Shown: piece by piece, positions 37,891-46,484 of the stretch | Numbering within the stretch: the stretch's first letter is position 1 | Layout: each line of letters opens with the position of its first letter | The notes under the pieces: model-generated | Seen by the model: the letters and a program-made list of their open reading frames with translations, nothing else | What the model was told of the DNA's origin: nothing | Database searches by the model: none | Position numbers and translations under genes: made by a program | Source: an uncultured Cohaesibacter sp. | Lineage (GTDB): Bacteria; Pseudomonadota; Alphaproteobacteria; Rhizobiales; Cohaesibacteraceae | Reading direction: 5' to 3' | Length of the DNA stretch: 64,000 nt | NCBI RefSeq assembly: GCF_963676485.1 | Contig: NZ_OY781114.1 | Location: 2,327,001 to 2,391,000 of the forward strand

Positions 37891-38331
37891 TTTTGTTCGC
37901 CTTCAGGGTAACTGAAGAAGGACATTCTCATGCCGGAAATAGAGCCGGCCCCGAGAGCTTCATCTTCTGATGATATTTTCGCGAATAGAAATAGCTTATC
38001 ACAGGGCTTTGCTCAAGTGCGAAAATAGAGCTTCGATCCGCCCAATTGTATCCACCAGCGCTAGAGCTTAAGCATGTTCGGGTGAGCTAAATGATCAACC
38101 TTCGCTCGAAACGGGCTGGTTCAGCACCCCCTTGTTTGCAGACGTTGATGCAGAACGGTGCAGTTTCAAAAGTTTGATGGCGGGTGGTGGGCGATCCGGT
38201 CTTTGACTGCACAATTGGAATCAAATTGCCTTCGGCAATCCGCTGCGGTTCATTTCAACTCTGCTGAAAGCGAAACCCAAGGTTTCTTGGGCTCGTTTCC
38301 AACTGACGTCTATCCTTTGCCTGTCGTTTGA
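37891..38331. other. Gene-free stretch downstream of efeB
   Basis: About 440 bases with no supported gene. It contains two small inverted repeats: ATTGCC/GGCAAT at 38225-38239 with a 3-base loop, and the probable efeB terminator at 38272-38298. The part nearest the ACT gene should contain its promoter, but no box was recognised with confidence. Confidence 0.5.
38272..38298 (-). terminator. Probable terminator of the efeUOB operon
   Basis: Stem CCCAAG/CTTGGG with a 4-base loop, 34-60 bases past the efeB stop on the minus strand, followed there by TTTCGCTTTC. An outer GAAA/TTTC pairing extends it with a bulge. Plausible intrinsic terminator. Confidence 0.5.
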
Positions 38332-39585
38332 TCAGGCGAACATGTAGGCTCCTATATAGGAGCCTTTCTGTGGGGCCGGAGGGGCGAAAAAGATCGCTGA
38401 CCCGATGTGTGATATATATTCGTTGAGGCGGTCCAGTGATCCCAGTCGGCTCTGAATTGCCTCGAAAATGGCCGGGTCATTCTGATAGCTGACAAAATGC
38501 AGCCCGGCATCCAGCATCCCGACCTGGTTGATACCGTCCGTATAATTGTAGGACCGGCGCAAAAGCTTGAGCCCTCCCATATTTTCATGGGCGGCAAGGC
38601 TCATGTGCGAGGTTTTCGGGATGACCGTGTCGCCATTTTTCTTCAGGGCCTCAAAATCGGGCTCGTCAAATTCATGCTCTCCGGAAAGAGGGGCGCCTGA
38701 TACCTTGAAGCGTCCAAACACGTCATTCTGGTCATCAACCCGGTCCGTGTCCCAGCTTTCGATAAACATGCGGATCTTGCGGGAGACCATATAGGAACCG
38801 TTATGCTGCCATTCCGGGCCATCCTTGATCCAGACAAAACGGTCGTAATCTTCCTGTGTGGTGATGTTGCGCGTGCCGTCCCGGAAGCCGAGCAGATTGC
38901 GCGGGGTTGTCTGTCCCGGTCCTGCGGATGCCCGGCCAAAACCCATGATTGCCCAACGGGTGGAGGCCACACCGGCTGCCTTGGCGATGCGCGCCAGAAT
39001 GCGAACGGCATGATAAGTAACCTGCGGATCATCGGCACAGGCTTGGACGGCCAGATCGCCGCCGGAAAGCTCGGCCTTCAGGGCATCTCCGGGCAGAGCA
39101 TGGAGTGAGCGCATAAGGGGCGGCTTGTAGTCTTCCAGCCCCTTGACGTCAGAAAAGACTTTCGGGCCGAGCCCGACTGTGACGGTGAGCGATGCCGGGC
39201 CCAGATCAAGGGCCTCGCCGGTCTCCAGAACCACAGCATTGTCCCGTTCCGGATCCACAAGTCCGACCGGTTTGCCCGCCATCATCTGAGCGATTGCCGC
39301 GGACCATCGGGCGAGCAGGATCTGGATATCTCGCGGGTTCAGTGACGTGAGATTGAACGCCATGAACTGGGAATAGCGTTGTGGAGCGGTTTGAATGCCC
39401 GCCTGAGGCCCTTGGCCATAAAAGGGGTAGGACTTGCTCAGGTCGATGTGATCTTGAGGTGACGCTGCCGACGCTGGGGTCGTTTGGGCGACAACGGCTC
39501 CCAAGGGTGCGGCTGCCGCAACTCCGAGCAGATTGCGCCGCGACAAACCCGTCTTCGGGGTTGAAACTGGTTTCTTGTTCGTCAT
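38332..39585 (-). CDS. efeB: EfeB, Tat-exported DyP-type haem peroxidase/deferrochelatase
   Basis: 417 residues. Twin-arginine leader ('LSRRNLLGVAAAAP', Arg16-Arg17) with cleavage near residue 40 (ASA). The DyP motif 'GFRDGTRN', with the catalytic Asp, and the downstream 'SHMSLAAHENMGG' region are present. EfeB works in the periplasm with EfeU and EfeO in ferrous iron uptake, where it is thought to oxidise Fe2+ or to release iron from haem. Last gene of efeUOB, separated from efeO by a strong hairpin. The ATG at 39585 is preceded by AGGAAC. Confidence 0.92.
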   Translation of the reverse strand: MTNKKPVSTPKTGLSRRNLLGVAAAAPLGAVVAQTTPASAASPQDHIDLSKSYPFYGQGPQAGIQTAPQRYSQFMAFNLTSLNPRDIQILLARWSAAIAQMMAGKPVGLVDPERDNAVVLETGEALDLGPASLTVTVGLGPKVFSDVKGLEDYKPPLMRSLHALPGDALKAELSGGDLAVQACADDPQVTYHAVRILARIAKAAGVASTRWAIMGFGRASAGPGQTTPRNLLGFRDGTRNITTQEDYDRFVWIKDGPEWQHNGSYMVSRKIRMFIESWDTDRVDDQNDVFGRFKVSGAPLSGEHEFDEPDFEALKKNGDTVIPKTSHMSLAAHENMGGLKLLRRSYNYTDGINQVGMLDAGLHFVSYQNDPAIFEAIQSRLGSLDRLNEYISHIGSAIFFAPPAPQKGSYIGAYMFA

Positions 39586-39628
39586 GGTCTGATGTTCCTT
39601 CTGGGGCTGGTCTCGCAAGGCCCGAAAG

Positions 39629-39653
39629 AGGCTGCCGGACTTTCCGGCAGCCT
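39629..39653 (-). repeat. Perfect 11-bp stem hairpin between efeO and efeB
   Basis: Arms AGGCTGCCGGA and TCCGGCAGCCT with a 3-base loop start 12 bases after the efeO stop on the minus strand. The following CTCTTTCG is too short a T-tract for a strong terminator; partial termination or mRNA protection is more likely. Confidence 0.65.
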
Positions 39654-39664
39654 TGGGCGCGCAA

Positions 39665-40861
39665 TCAGTCAGCGGTTGCGACTTTTTCCGCGATACGGGA
39701 AAGAGGCTCTTGCAGGGACTGGATTGCCTGGCTCAGTTTGACGGTGTCTTCGGCCTTCAACTGTTCAGAATAGAGCTTGTAGCCACCCGGAACAGAGGCA
39801 TCCCGATATCCGTCCAGAAGGGTCCGGACATTTTCAAATTCTGCGCTGACCCGCTCGGACAGATCGGCGTCGATTTTCTCCATGCCCGGCTGCAGATAGG
39901 CGAAGGCCTGCTGGGCGCCTTCCACATTGCCCGCAAAATCGAGCATATCGAAGTGGCTGTAGGCTTCTTCTTCGCCGGTGATCTTGGTGTTCTGAACCTC
40001 TTCGAGCAGGTCCGCTGCACCATTGGCCAGATCTTCGGGCAAATACTCAAGGGTCGGCGACACGTCGTCGAGCAGCTTCACATTCTTGAGCAACTCGGCC
40101 GCATAGGCCTTGGTCTGATCCGTGATCTGGCCCGCCTCGAACAGATCCCGTTCGATGGCGTGGTACCCGTGCCAGCCAACGTCGGGGTCGATATTGGACG
40201 CACGCATATCGATCAGATAGTCGAGGTTGCCGTGATTGTCTGTCGCGTCAAAGCCATCGAGCACGAAGCCGTCTACATCGGATTCAATGCGTTCATAGAA
40301 TGGGCGTGCCAGCGGATAGTCATGTCTGGCTTTCTCAAGATCGCCAGCATCGATGTCGTCCTTGAGGCGCGATACGGCAACAACCATGGCGTCGATCGTT
40401 TCATTGACATATTGGGCGTAGCCGTCGGTGCCTTCTTCAAGGATCTTGGAAATTGTGCCGGTGGGCCGTGGGGCTGCTTCGCCGGTTACGCTGAAGGCAA
40501 CCTTATCCTCTTTCGCGCCCGGGCAATAGATTTCATAAGTGCCGCCCCCAAGGGTCACCGTGAAGGATACGGTCGGCAGGCCCGGAGCAAGGTTTTCCTT
40601 CTCCCCGATGATGCGGTTGCCGTTGAGCAACTCGACCTCGGTGAGGGCAGTGGCTGTCTTGTTGGTAACGGAGAAGGTGACGGGACCTGCCTCGACGCTG
40701 GATTTGTCGAGCACGCAGGCGCCGCCATTGTCGTCTGTCAGGGTGATGGCAACCTGTTCGACTTCCGCAGCTGCAAACGAGCTGCTTAAGCCGCCGAGGA
40801 TCACAAACGTGGATAGGGCAGTGGTGGCAAGAATGGTTTTGGATAGAGAATTACGCTGCAT
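39665..40861 (-). CDS. efeO: EfeO, periplasmic iron-binding protein (cupredoxin plus imelysin/M75)
   Basis: 398 residues. A Sec signal peptide (cleavage near residue 31) is followed by a cupredoxin-like domain (about 35-140, with 'GTYEIYCPGAKED' holding a Cys) and an imelysin-like M75 domain with the metal motif HxxE in 'GWHGYHAIERDLFEAG'. This is the full-length EfeO layout. It passes iron to EfeU at the inner membrane. The ATG at 40861, after AAAAGGAC, overlaps the end of efeU by 11 bases, implying coupled translation. Confidence 0.93.
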   Translation of the reverse strand: MQRNSLSKTILATTALSTFVILGGLSSSFAAAEVEQVAITLTDDNGGACVLDKSSVEAGPVTFSVTNKTATALTEVELLNGNRIIGEKENLAPGLPTVSFTVTLGGGTYEIYCPGAKEDKVAFSVTGEAAPRPTGTISKILEEGTDGYAQYVNETIDAMVVAVSRLKDDIDAGDLEKARHDYPLARPFYERIESDVDGFVLDGFDATDNHGNLDYLIDMRASNIDPDVGWHGYHAIERDLFEAGQITDQTKAYAAELLKNVKLLDDVSPTLEYLPEDLANGAADLLEEVQNTKITGEEEAYSHFDMLDFAGNVEGAQQAFAYLQPGMEKIDADLSERVSAEFENVRTLLDGYRDASVPGGYKLYSEQLKAEDTVKLSQAIQSLQEPLSRIAEKVATAD

Positions 40862-42485
40862 GATGATGTCCTTTTGCTGCAGTGTCTTCGGCGTCTTGGC
40901 CAATGTTGGAATGGAAACGCTCCGGAGCGAGGCGTCGGGCTTGAACGAGATTCCGGGCGCCAAACAGCGCCAGAAAGAGAGAAATGAAGGCTAGAATGGA
41001 GGGCAGAATACGGGCCCAGAACGTCCATTCATCCTGAGCGATCTTGAAATTGACCAGAGCCGTCTGGACGCGTGAGATGTGGTCGTCGCTGACATGCCAA
41101 CGCCCCACAGGCAGCACCAGATCGGTTTTCAGATCCTGTGGTATCGAGCGCACGCTCAGGGTTCTGGGGGATAGCAATCCGCCATCGGAGAGGGTCATCG
41201 TCAGGGAATTTCGGCCAGTGGCATCAAGCAGGATGCCATTGGTGGTCCAAACGCTTGCCTTGAGCGTGTGCAGCCACTTGACGTGATAGGGGCCGGGATA
41301 GCGCGTTGGATTGAGGCCGATGGGCTTACGCCCACCTGACAATTTGACGATCTCAGAATAGGTCAATTCTTCAGGCAAACCGGAGGGCTCGCTTTTGCGG
41401 ATGATGTCCCACAACCGGGATGGCAGCCCGTCATGCTCACCGCGGGTTGCCTCAGGCTGGGGGAGGGGCAGCGTCAGTTTGCCGGTGGTGTCGGTTCGAG
41501 CCAGAACCAGTGCGCCTTGATCCGATAGACTGACGCTGGCAACATCGGCCTTGCGAACCATCACCCTTGCTGCGGTATTCGGACGACGAATTGCTGGGGA
41601 TGTCGAGAGAAGGAAAAGAATTGCGGAAACAGCAAGGCACAGCAGAGCAACAATGATCTTGATCCTGCCAGCGCCAACAAGACCCGGTCTTTGGGAGTGC
41701 GGCCAATAGATGATGAGCGTAACAGGCACCAGATAGAGACTCCAGCCAAGTCCCTCGATCAGTCTAGGATCGGCAGGTATGCCCAGCATTCCCGTTATCA
41801 GAGCCGAGCGCATGGTCCCGGCTGCTACAAGCCAAGAAAGATCAAGTATCTGTTGCTGGCCCGCGTTGAGCCAACCAGCCTCATGGGCCGTTCGCAAGGT
41901 GGAAACACAAAGGCCCGCGGCCACCAGAATAAGAAAGGCACCTGTTATGCGGAAAAATCGGGAGAGATTGATTTTTACTCCGCCGATATAGATGCCCCAA
42001 CCAATCAGAACCGACAGTAACAGCCCTAGGGTCGCGCCAACAGCGGCCCAAGCCGCGGATTGCGCCACGGAAAAGGTTGCCAGAAGAAATACGCTGGTTT
42101 CAAAGCCTTCTTTGAGAACGGCGAGGAAGGCCATGCTGGCCAGTGCGTAGGAGCCCGGTTTGGAAATGGACGTGGCGGCCCTTGCTTCAAGCTCGCCTCT
42201 CATCGCGCCGCCGTGGCTGTTCATCCAAGCGATCATGCCGGTCACGAAGAAGATTGCGACCACGCCGATCAGCGTTTCCAGCGCCTCCTGCTGTGCCTGA
42301 GGCAGGGCCTTTTCGACCATGTGCAGGCCAATGCCGACCATAAGGGAAATCAAGATAGCCAACAGGACGCCGATCCACATCGGGCGCATGCTTTGATGAT
42401 TTCGATTGAGGAAAGCCGCGATGATGCCAACGATAAGAGAGGCTTCCAACCCTTCACGCAGGCCAATGACCAGAGTTGCCAGCAT
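40851..42485 (-). CDS. efeU: EfeU, FTR1-family iron permease with long C-terminal extension
   Basis: 544 residues, nearly twice the usual 270-280 of EfeU. The first 275 residues are the permease: the REGLE motif lies at 10-14 and a second motif reads KEGFE (125-129), with Lys where Arg is normal. After the seventh helix (about 285-305) comes a segment of about 200 residues outside the membrane ('YSEIVKLSGGRKPIGLNPTRYPGPYHVKW', 'RWHVSDDHISRVQTALVNFKIAQDEW'), then a final helix (about 505-525). It imports ferric iron formed by EfeO/EfeB. First gene of efeUOB; start preceded by AAAGGA. A TGA-N9-TCA iron operator lies about 155 bases upstream. Confidence 0.9.
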   Translation of the reverse strand: MLATLVIGLREGLEASLIVGIIAAFLNRNHQSMRPMWIGVLLAILISLMVGIGLHMVEKALPQAQQEALETLIGVVAIFFVTGMIAWMNSHGGAMRGELEARAATSISKPGSYALASMAFLAVLKEGFETSVFLLATFSVAQSAAWAAVGATLGLLLSVLIGWGIYIGGVKINLSRFFRITGAFLILVAAGLCVSTLRTAHEAGWLNAGQQQILDLSWLVAAGTMRSALITGMLGIPADPRLIEGLGWSLYLVPVTLIIYWPHSQRPGLVGAGRIKIIVALLCLAVSAILFLLSTSPAIRRPNTAARVMVRKADVASVSLSDQGALVLARTDTTGKLTLPLPQPEATRGEHDGLPSRLWDIIRKSEPSGLPEELTYSEIVKLSGGRKPIGLNPTRYPGPYHVKWLHTLKASVWTTNGILLDATGRNSLTMTLSDGGLLSPRTLSVRSIPQDLKTDLVLPVGRWHVSDDHISRVQTALVNFKIAQDEWTFWARILPSILAFISLFLALFGARNLVQARRLAPERFHSNIGQDAEDTAAKGHHHAA

Positions 42486-42939
42486 TTTGCGTCCTTTGTG
42501 ACCAGACAAGTCGCTGACAGAAACTGCAGCTCTCCTGATCAGCGGTTGTCATGCCAACCAACAGGACAAAGTCTCACTGTTCCGCCTTTCAGGATGGGAG
42601 GCAGTTGGGCAAGATCTGGCAGTGTTGTTGGTTGCAAGCTATTTATGAGTTATGCACTCATAAATTAGTGAAGGGCGCAGCGCTGTCAATCTGTATGATT
42701 TAGAACGTTTCTACGAACAAGCGCAAACGGCATGTTTCTGCGAAAAATTGACTGTTGAAACATGAGTAAAATATTCATATTTATCATCCGGAATTGCCGT
42801 CGATGGCTTTCTTTTCCGGATTTTTCTGTGCTGCGATAGCATTTTCATCCCACCGCACCAACTCGCCATCATCAAACAATAGCCTCTCATGGTCAGCGTG
42901 AACTGAAGACCGTCTTCGCTTTGTCCGTACAATCGTTCA
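42486..42939. other. Intergenic region upstream of efeU with iron operator
   Basis: About 450 bases. The palindrome at 42641-42665 is the only clear element. A 73-codon minus frame at 42711-42932 and a shorter frame beside it have no ribosome site and were not accepted as genes, although the encoded Arg/Lys-rich peptide could be decayed coding DNA. The rest shows nothing recognisable. Confidence 0.5.
42641..42665. promoter_or_regulatory. Iron-responsive operator (TGA-N9-TCA, RirA/IRO type) for efeUOB
   Basis: A perfect 10-bp inverted repeat, ATTTATGAGT and ACTCATAAAT, separated by 5 bases. Its core is TGA-N9-TCA, the IRO box recognised by RirA, the iron-sulfur iron regulator of rhizobia and relatives. 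It lies upstream of efeU, the first gene of an iron-uptake operon. Fur and Irr boxes have different consensus sequences and fit less well. Confidence 0.65.
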
Positions 42940-43344
42940 TCAGGCTGTTGCAGCTCCCGTATGCTCCGACAACAATCTTCCGGCGATCTCCATGGCTTCC
43001 TCGCGAGACGCGGTGAGCTTCATGGGGTAGCCCCAGAATTTCGCAAAGGCCACACCGAAAGGTTTCATTGCTGCGCGCTTGGCGGTGCTTGGCTCGATCA
43101 CGATCATCGCCAGCACTAGGGTCCGCAGTTTGGCCTTGTGTTTCTTCATCCAGAGCACGGTACGCTTCTTTTCGTCTTGGCTGTGCTCATGCTCCTCGGT
43201 CGGCGCGTTATCGGTCAAGATCACGAATGGCGCGCCGCGTTTAAAATTCGCCTCCAGCGCCTCGAAGTCCTCATCGTGGTCGTGATCTGGCTCTTCGTCA
43301 TAACGCATCCAGACTAGCGGGAAGTTTGTGTTGTCTAAAGGCAT
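42940..43344 (-). CDS. Conserved-looking cytoplasmic protein of unknown function
   Basis: 134 residues, not assigned to a named family. It is acidic in the first third ('DEEPDHDHDEDFEALE', with several His), then has 'GAPFVILTDNAPTEEHEHSQDEKKRTVLWMKKHKAKLRTL', a hydrophobic strand 'LVLAMIVIEPSTAKRAAMKPFGVAFAKFWGYPM' and a C-terminal helix 'SREEAMEIAGRLL'. The alpha/beta pattern suggests a small SpoIIAA-like fold, an inference from hydrophobic spacing only. It is divergent from an AraC regulator 163 bases away and is the obvious candidate target of that regulator. Confidence 0.7.
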   Translation of the reverse strand: MPLDNTNFPLVWMRYDEEPDHDHDEDFEALEANFKRGAPFVILTDNAPTEEHEHSQDEKKRTVLWMKKHKAKLRTLVLAMIVIEPSTAKRAAMKPFGVAFAKFWGYPMKLTASREEAMEIAGRLLSEHTGAATA

Positions 43345-43507
43345 GGTTTGACTCCTTGGCCGAGATGGATGATTTCAATGCGCGCGGATGTGCCGCCACG
43401 TGTCTCTTTTGCCTCAAGACAATAAGTCAGCCAGTAAATGGCGTCATTGCGCAACCCTGCCATTATATGTTTTAATCTGGCCATAATGGAAAATACTGAG
43501 GCTTTTG

Positions 43508-44326
43508 ATGTATCTGGATGTTCGAAGTGACTGGCTTGCCTATGTCGATGAGATTCCGCGCGCGCTGGTCGCGGCCAACGCCGTCGCCAGTCTTGAGGCG
43601 CTGGAACAGTTGCCGCGGCACCAGCATCAGAAAGCGCAACTGCTTTTTACGGTTCGTGGCGTCATCAATTGCGAAGTGGAAGACGCGGTCTGGATTGTGC
43701 CGCCGCAATGCGCTGTGTGGATTCCCGGCGGGCTGCCCCATACCGCTTACGGATCGGGCGAGGTGGAGTGCATTTCCCTCTTCATAGATCCTTCCGAGGC
43801 TCCGAACCTGCCAATCGAATGCTGTACGATCACGGTGTCGAGTTTCTTGCGTCATTTGCTCATGCGGGCTAACGCGCTACCGGAGCTTTATGACGTCGCC
43901 GGTCCTGATGGTCGGATCGTGTCCGTTATCTTCGATGAGCTGGCCGCGGCTCCGGTCGAAGACCTGCGCCTCCCTATTCCCAGCGATCCGCGCCTGAAGA
44001 AGCTCACCGACCTGTTGATCGCCGCACCCGCAGATCATGCGACCGTTGCAGAATGGGCCTCCCGCATTGCGCTCAGCGAGCGCAGCCTGAGCCGTTTGCT
44101 GGCCCAAGAAGTGGGCATGAGTTTTGGCCGCTGGCGCCGGCAGCTGCATATTGTCCTTGCCTTGCGCCACTTAAGTGCCGGTCAGTCGGTCCAGTCCGTC
44201 GCGATGGATCTTGGCTATGAAAGCGCCAGCAGTTTCGTGACCATGTTCCGCAAGATGGTTGGCAAGCCGCCAAGCCGCTATCTGCACGAGCGGCTTAAGT
44301 CTGCGTCTCACGATCAAAAGCCCTAG
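43508..44326 (+). CDS. AraC family transcriptional regulator with cupin sensor domain
   Basis: 272 residues. An N-terminal cupin-like domain (about 30-110, 'RHQHQKAQLLFTVRG', 'WIVPPQCAVWIPGGLPHTA') precedes two C-terminal AraC helix-turn-helix motifs ('TVAEWASRIALSERSLSRLLAQEVGMSFGRW' and 'SVQSVAMDLGYESASSFVTMFRKMVGKPPSRYL'). The ATG at 43508 is preferred over the adjoining TTG. It is divergent from the 134-residue unknown gene. The effector is unknown; the His-rich cupin could bind a metal or a small aromatic. Confidence 0.9.
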   Translation: MYLDVRSDWLAYVDEIPRALVAANAVASLEALEQLPRHQHQKAQLLFTVRGVINCEVEDAVWIVPPQCAVWIPGGLPHTAYGSGEVECISLFIDPSEAPNLPIECCTITVSSFLRHLLMRANALPELYDVAGPDGRIVSVIFDELAAAPVEDLRLPIPSDPRLKKLTDLLIAAPADHATVAEWASRIALSERSLSRLLAQEVGMSFGRWRRQLHIVLALRHLSAGQSVQSVAMDLGYESASSFVTMFRKMVGKPPSRYLHERLKSASHDQKP

Positions 44327-44534
44327 GTGTTCCTGAGCCCAGCGATGTGGCTAACCATTTGCTTTGAGAAGCCCGAATAAATCGCGGCTTTCAACTAGTG
44401 GAAGGTGTTGATTGAGGTCGGATTGCAGCAACCTGATACACGTGGTCTTGAGGTGCTGAACCGGCTTTTGCGAAGACCGCAGAGGGTTGATCTGGATCGA
44501 TCAGGTGCTGTTCGGGCCGCATCATCAGAGCGCT

Positions 44535-45668
44535 TTAACGATCAAGTATCGTTTCACCCACCTCATCAAGCCCACGCAGGCCGACAAGACCAAGATCTTG
44601 ATGCAACTCCTTTTTCAGGATTTGGATCGCCTGTTCAACCATCGACTGCCCACCAACTGCTGCAGCATACAGCATAGGTCTTCCTACAAAGACAAAATCA
44701 GCACCAAGCGCCACAGCTTTCAAGATATCGGTACCACGGCGGATGCCACCATCCACACCGAGCATCATTTCACCAGTTTCCTGTCGCGCGGTCTGCAACG
44801 CGCGCACGCCGCTGATGGCGAAATCGAGCTGCCGCCCGCCATGATTGGACAGGATCACGCCATCGCACCCATATGCGCGGGCACGCGCCACATCCGTATG
44901 TGCAAGAAGACCTTTCAAGACCAACTTGCCTTTCCAGATATCGCGGATCAGGCGCACATGCTCCCAATTCAGATGATCTTTACGACCAAAATCACGGACC
45001 ACATTTTTGGAGACGATCGGCACACCGCGTTCGGCAAAAGAATTCTCGAAATGCGGCATCCCGCGCTCTACGAGACTTCTTAGAAAGGTTCCGAAAACCC
45101 ATCGTGGTTTGAGCGCAAAATCGAAGATCAAACGCGGAGTAATCCTCAGCGGCGTTGAAAAACCGGCGCGCAGATTATTCTCGCGGTTCGCAAGAACGGC
45201 AGTGTCGGCGGTCAAAACGAGTGTTTTGTAGCCTGCACGGTCAACGCGCTGCACCAAGGCGCGAATACGGTCTTCCTCACCCGGCAAATAGGCTTGAAAC
45301 CAGGTATCTGGATTGCTTTCCAGCACACGCTCCAAAGGGGTGAGCGAGGAGCCGCTCAAAATAAACGGTATGCCAGCGTCTTTCGCAGCACGTGCCAGCA
45401 CGACATCACCATCCAGTGCCATGAGCGAAGAAATGCCCATGGGGGCGATGCCGAATGGAGCATCATATAGTTTATCGAAAAGGGGACGTGTGATCGTGCG
45501 GCCTTCTACGCCTCGCAAAACATTGGGGATCAGTCGCATTTGAGAGAAAACAGCGCGGTTATCCGCATAGGCAGAAGAGGTTTCCGCAGCGCCCGCAATA
45601 TATCCAAAGAGCGGGCGCGGAAGCCTCCGACGTGCAGCAATTTCGAAGTCATCCAGATTCAAAATCAT
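44535..45668 (-). CDS. FMN-dependent alpha-hydroxy-acid oxidase/dehydrogenase (LldD-like)
   Basis: 377 residues, the normal length. Active-site landmarks: 'FGYIAGAAET' near the N-terminus (substrate Tyr), 'PFGIAPMG' FMN contact, 'LTADTAV', Lys in 'LVLKGLL' and the catalytic His and Arg in 'ILSNHGGRQLD', then 'GVDGGIRRGTDILKAVALGADFVFVGRPML' for the FMN phosphate. The enzyme oxidises a 2-hydroxy acid (lactate, glycolate or mandelate type) to a 2-keto acid. As last gene of the tctCBA operon it probably oxidises the imported acid or its lactonase product. Substrate unknown. Confidence 0.88.
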   Translation of the reverse strand: MILNLDDFEIAARRRLPRPLFGYIAGAAETSSAYADNRAVFSQMRLIPNVLRGVEGRTITRPLFDKLYDAPFGIAPMGISSLMALDGDVVLARAAKDAGIPFILSGSSLTPLERVLESNPDTWFQAYLPGEEDRIRALVQRVDRAGYKTLVLTADTAVLANRENNLRAGFSTPLRITPRLIFDFALKPRWVFGTFLRSLVERGMPHFENSFAERGVPIVSKNVVRDFGRKDHLNWEHVRLIRDIWKGKLVLKGLLAHTDVARARAYGCDGVILSNHGGRQLDFAISGVRALQTARQETGEMMLGVDGGIRRGTDILKAVALGADFVFVGRPMLYAAAVGGQSMVEQAIQILKKELHQDLGLVGLRGLDEVGETILDR

Positions 45669-45680
45669 ACTGCCGGTTCC

Positions 45681-46484
45681 CTAGAAGCTATAAAGTTTTT
45701 CGGGGTTTTTCCATGTGCAGGCCAAATATTGCTCGGTAGACAGAACCCTTTCCAGCAGCTTCAGCATCGGTGGGATTTGTGGAAGCGGTGGCTTCGTCAT
45801 CACATGCGGCCAGTCGCTGCCCCAAATGCATTGGTCCGGGTAACCTTGCGCAATCTCCGCAACCAAAGTGTCCAGATCGTCATACTGTCCGATCTGACGG
45901 CTGACACGGGTGGGGGAAAGCTTGACCCAGACGCGGCCCGTATCCATCAGACGGCGCAGTTTTTGCAAATCTCCCGGCACGTCAGGGTCGACATGGGCAA
46001 TATGGTCTAGAACCAGTGAAACCTCTTTCGGAAGCTTGGGCATAAGCGCCGCTATGTCGTCGAAACTCCGTGGCTCGGTGTTCAACTCGATGTGCCAGCC
46101 GAGGCCAGCTGCGACTTCACCAAGAGCAGGCAATGTGTGAAGATCGCTGTCACCCAACCGTGCTCGATCCTGAATTCTGATGGCCCTGACGCCAGCTGCA
46201 TGCAGCGCTTGCAGATCAGCTGTTTCCGGGTTGATCGCAGCAACGCCGCGCAAGGAGAGCACCACTGATTGCGAGAGTGTTTCAACCAGCCGCGAATTGT
46301 CGGTTCCATCGACTGACGCCTGAATGATAACAGCGCGTTTGATGCCCAAAGGAGCCACCTCCTGAGCATAATCGGCAATGTCCACAAGCGGGGGCGCATA
46401 GGCCCCACTGGTCTTTGCTGGTCGTTTGGAGAAGGAATGGATGTGGCAATCACAGACCATGCCGGAATTGGAAAAATCAGCCAT
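45681..46484 (-). CDS. Amidohydrolase family lactonase (2-pyrone-4,6-dicarboxylate lactonase-like)
   Basis: 267 residues of the COG3618 amidohydrolase group. The first metal motif 'DCHIH' has His14 and His16; 'HIELNTE' and 'SLVLDHIAHVD' supply the middle of the site and 'WGSDWPHV' the final catalytic Asp. Relatives hydrolyse lactones such as 2-pyrone-4,6-dicarboxylate or sugar lactones, often without needing a metal. It overlaps the tctA gene by 8 bases and precedes the hydroxyacid oxidase by 12, so import, ring opening and oxidation could follow each other. The true substrate is not decidable from sequence. Confidence 0.82.
   Translation of the reverse strand: MADFSNSGMVCDCHIHSFSKRPAKTSGAYAPPLVDIADYAQEVAPLGIKRAVIIQASVDGTDNSRLVETLSQSVVLSLRGVAAINPETADLQALHAAGVRAIRIQDRARLGDSDLHTLPALGEVAAGLGWHIELNTEPRSFDDIAALMPKLPKEVSLVLDHIAHVDPDVPGDLQKLRRLMDTGRVWVKLSPTRVSRQIGQYDDLDTLVAEIAQGYPDQCIWGSDWPHVMTKPPLPQIPPMLKLLERVLSTEQYLACTWKNPEKLYSF

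Noticed and set aside
42711-42932. 73-codon minus-strand frame, and a parallel Arg-rich frame, upstream of efeU
   Set aside because: No ribosome site, odd composition, overlaps neither a known family nor a conserved motif; possibly decayed coding DNA.
44405-44677. 90-codon plus-strand frame
   Set aside because: Mostly antisense to the 3' end of the FMN oxidase gene; composition is that of a shadow frame.
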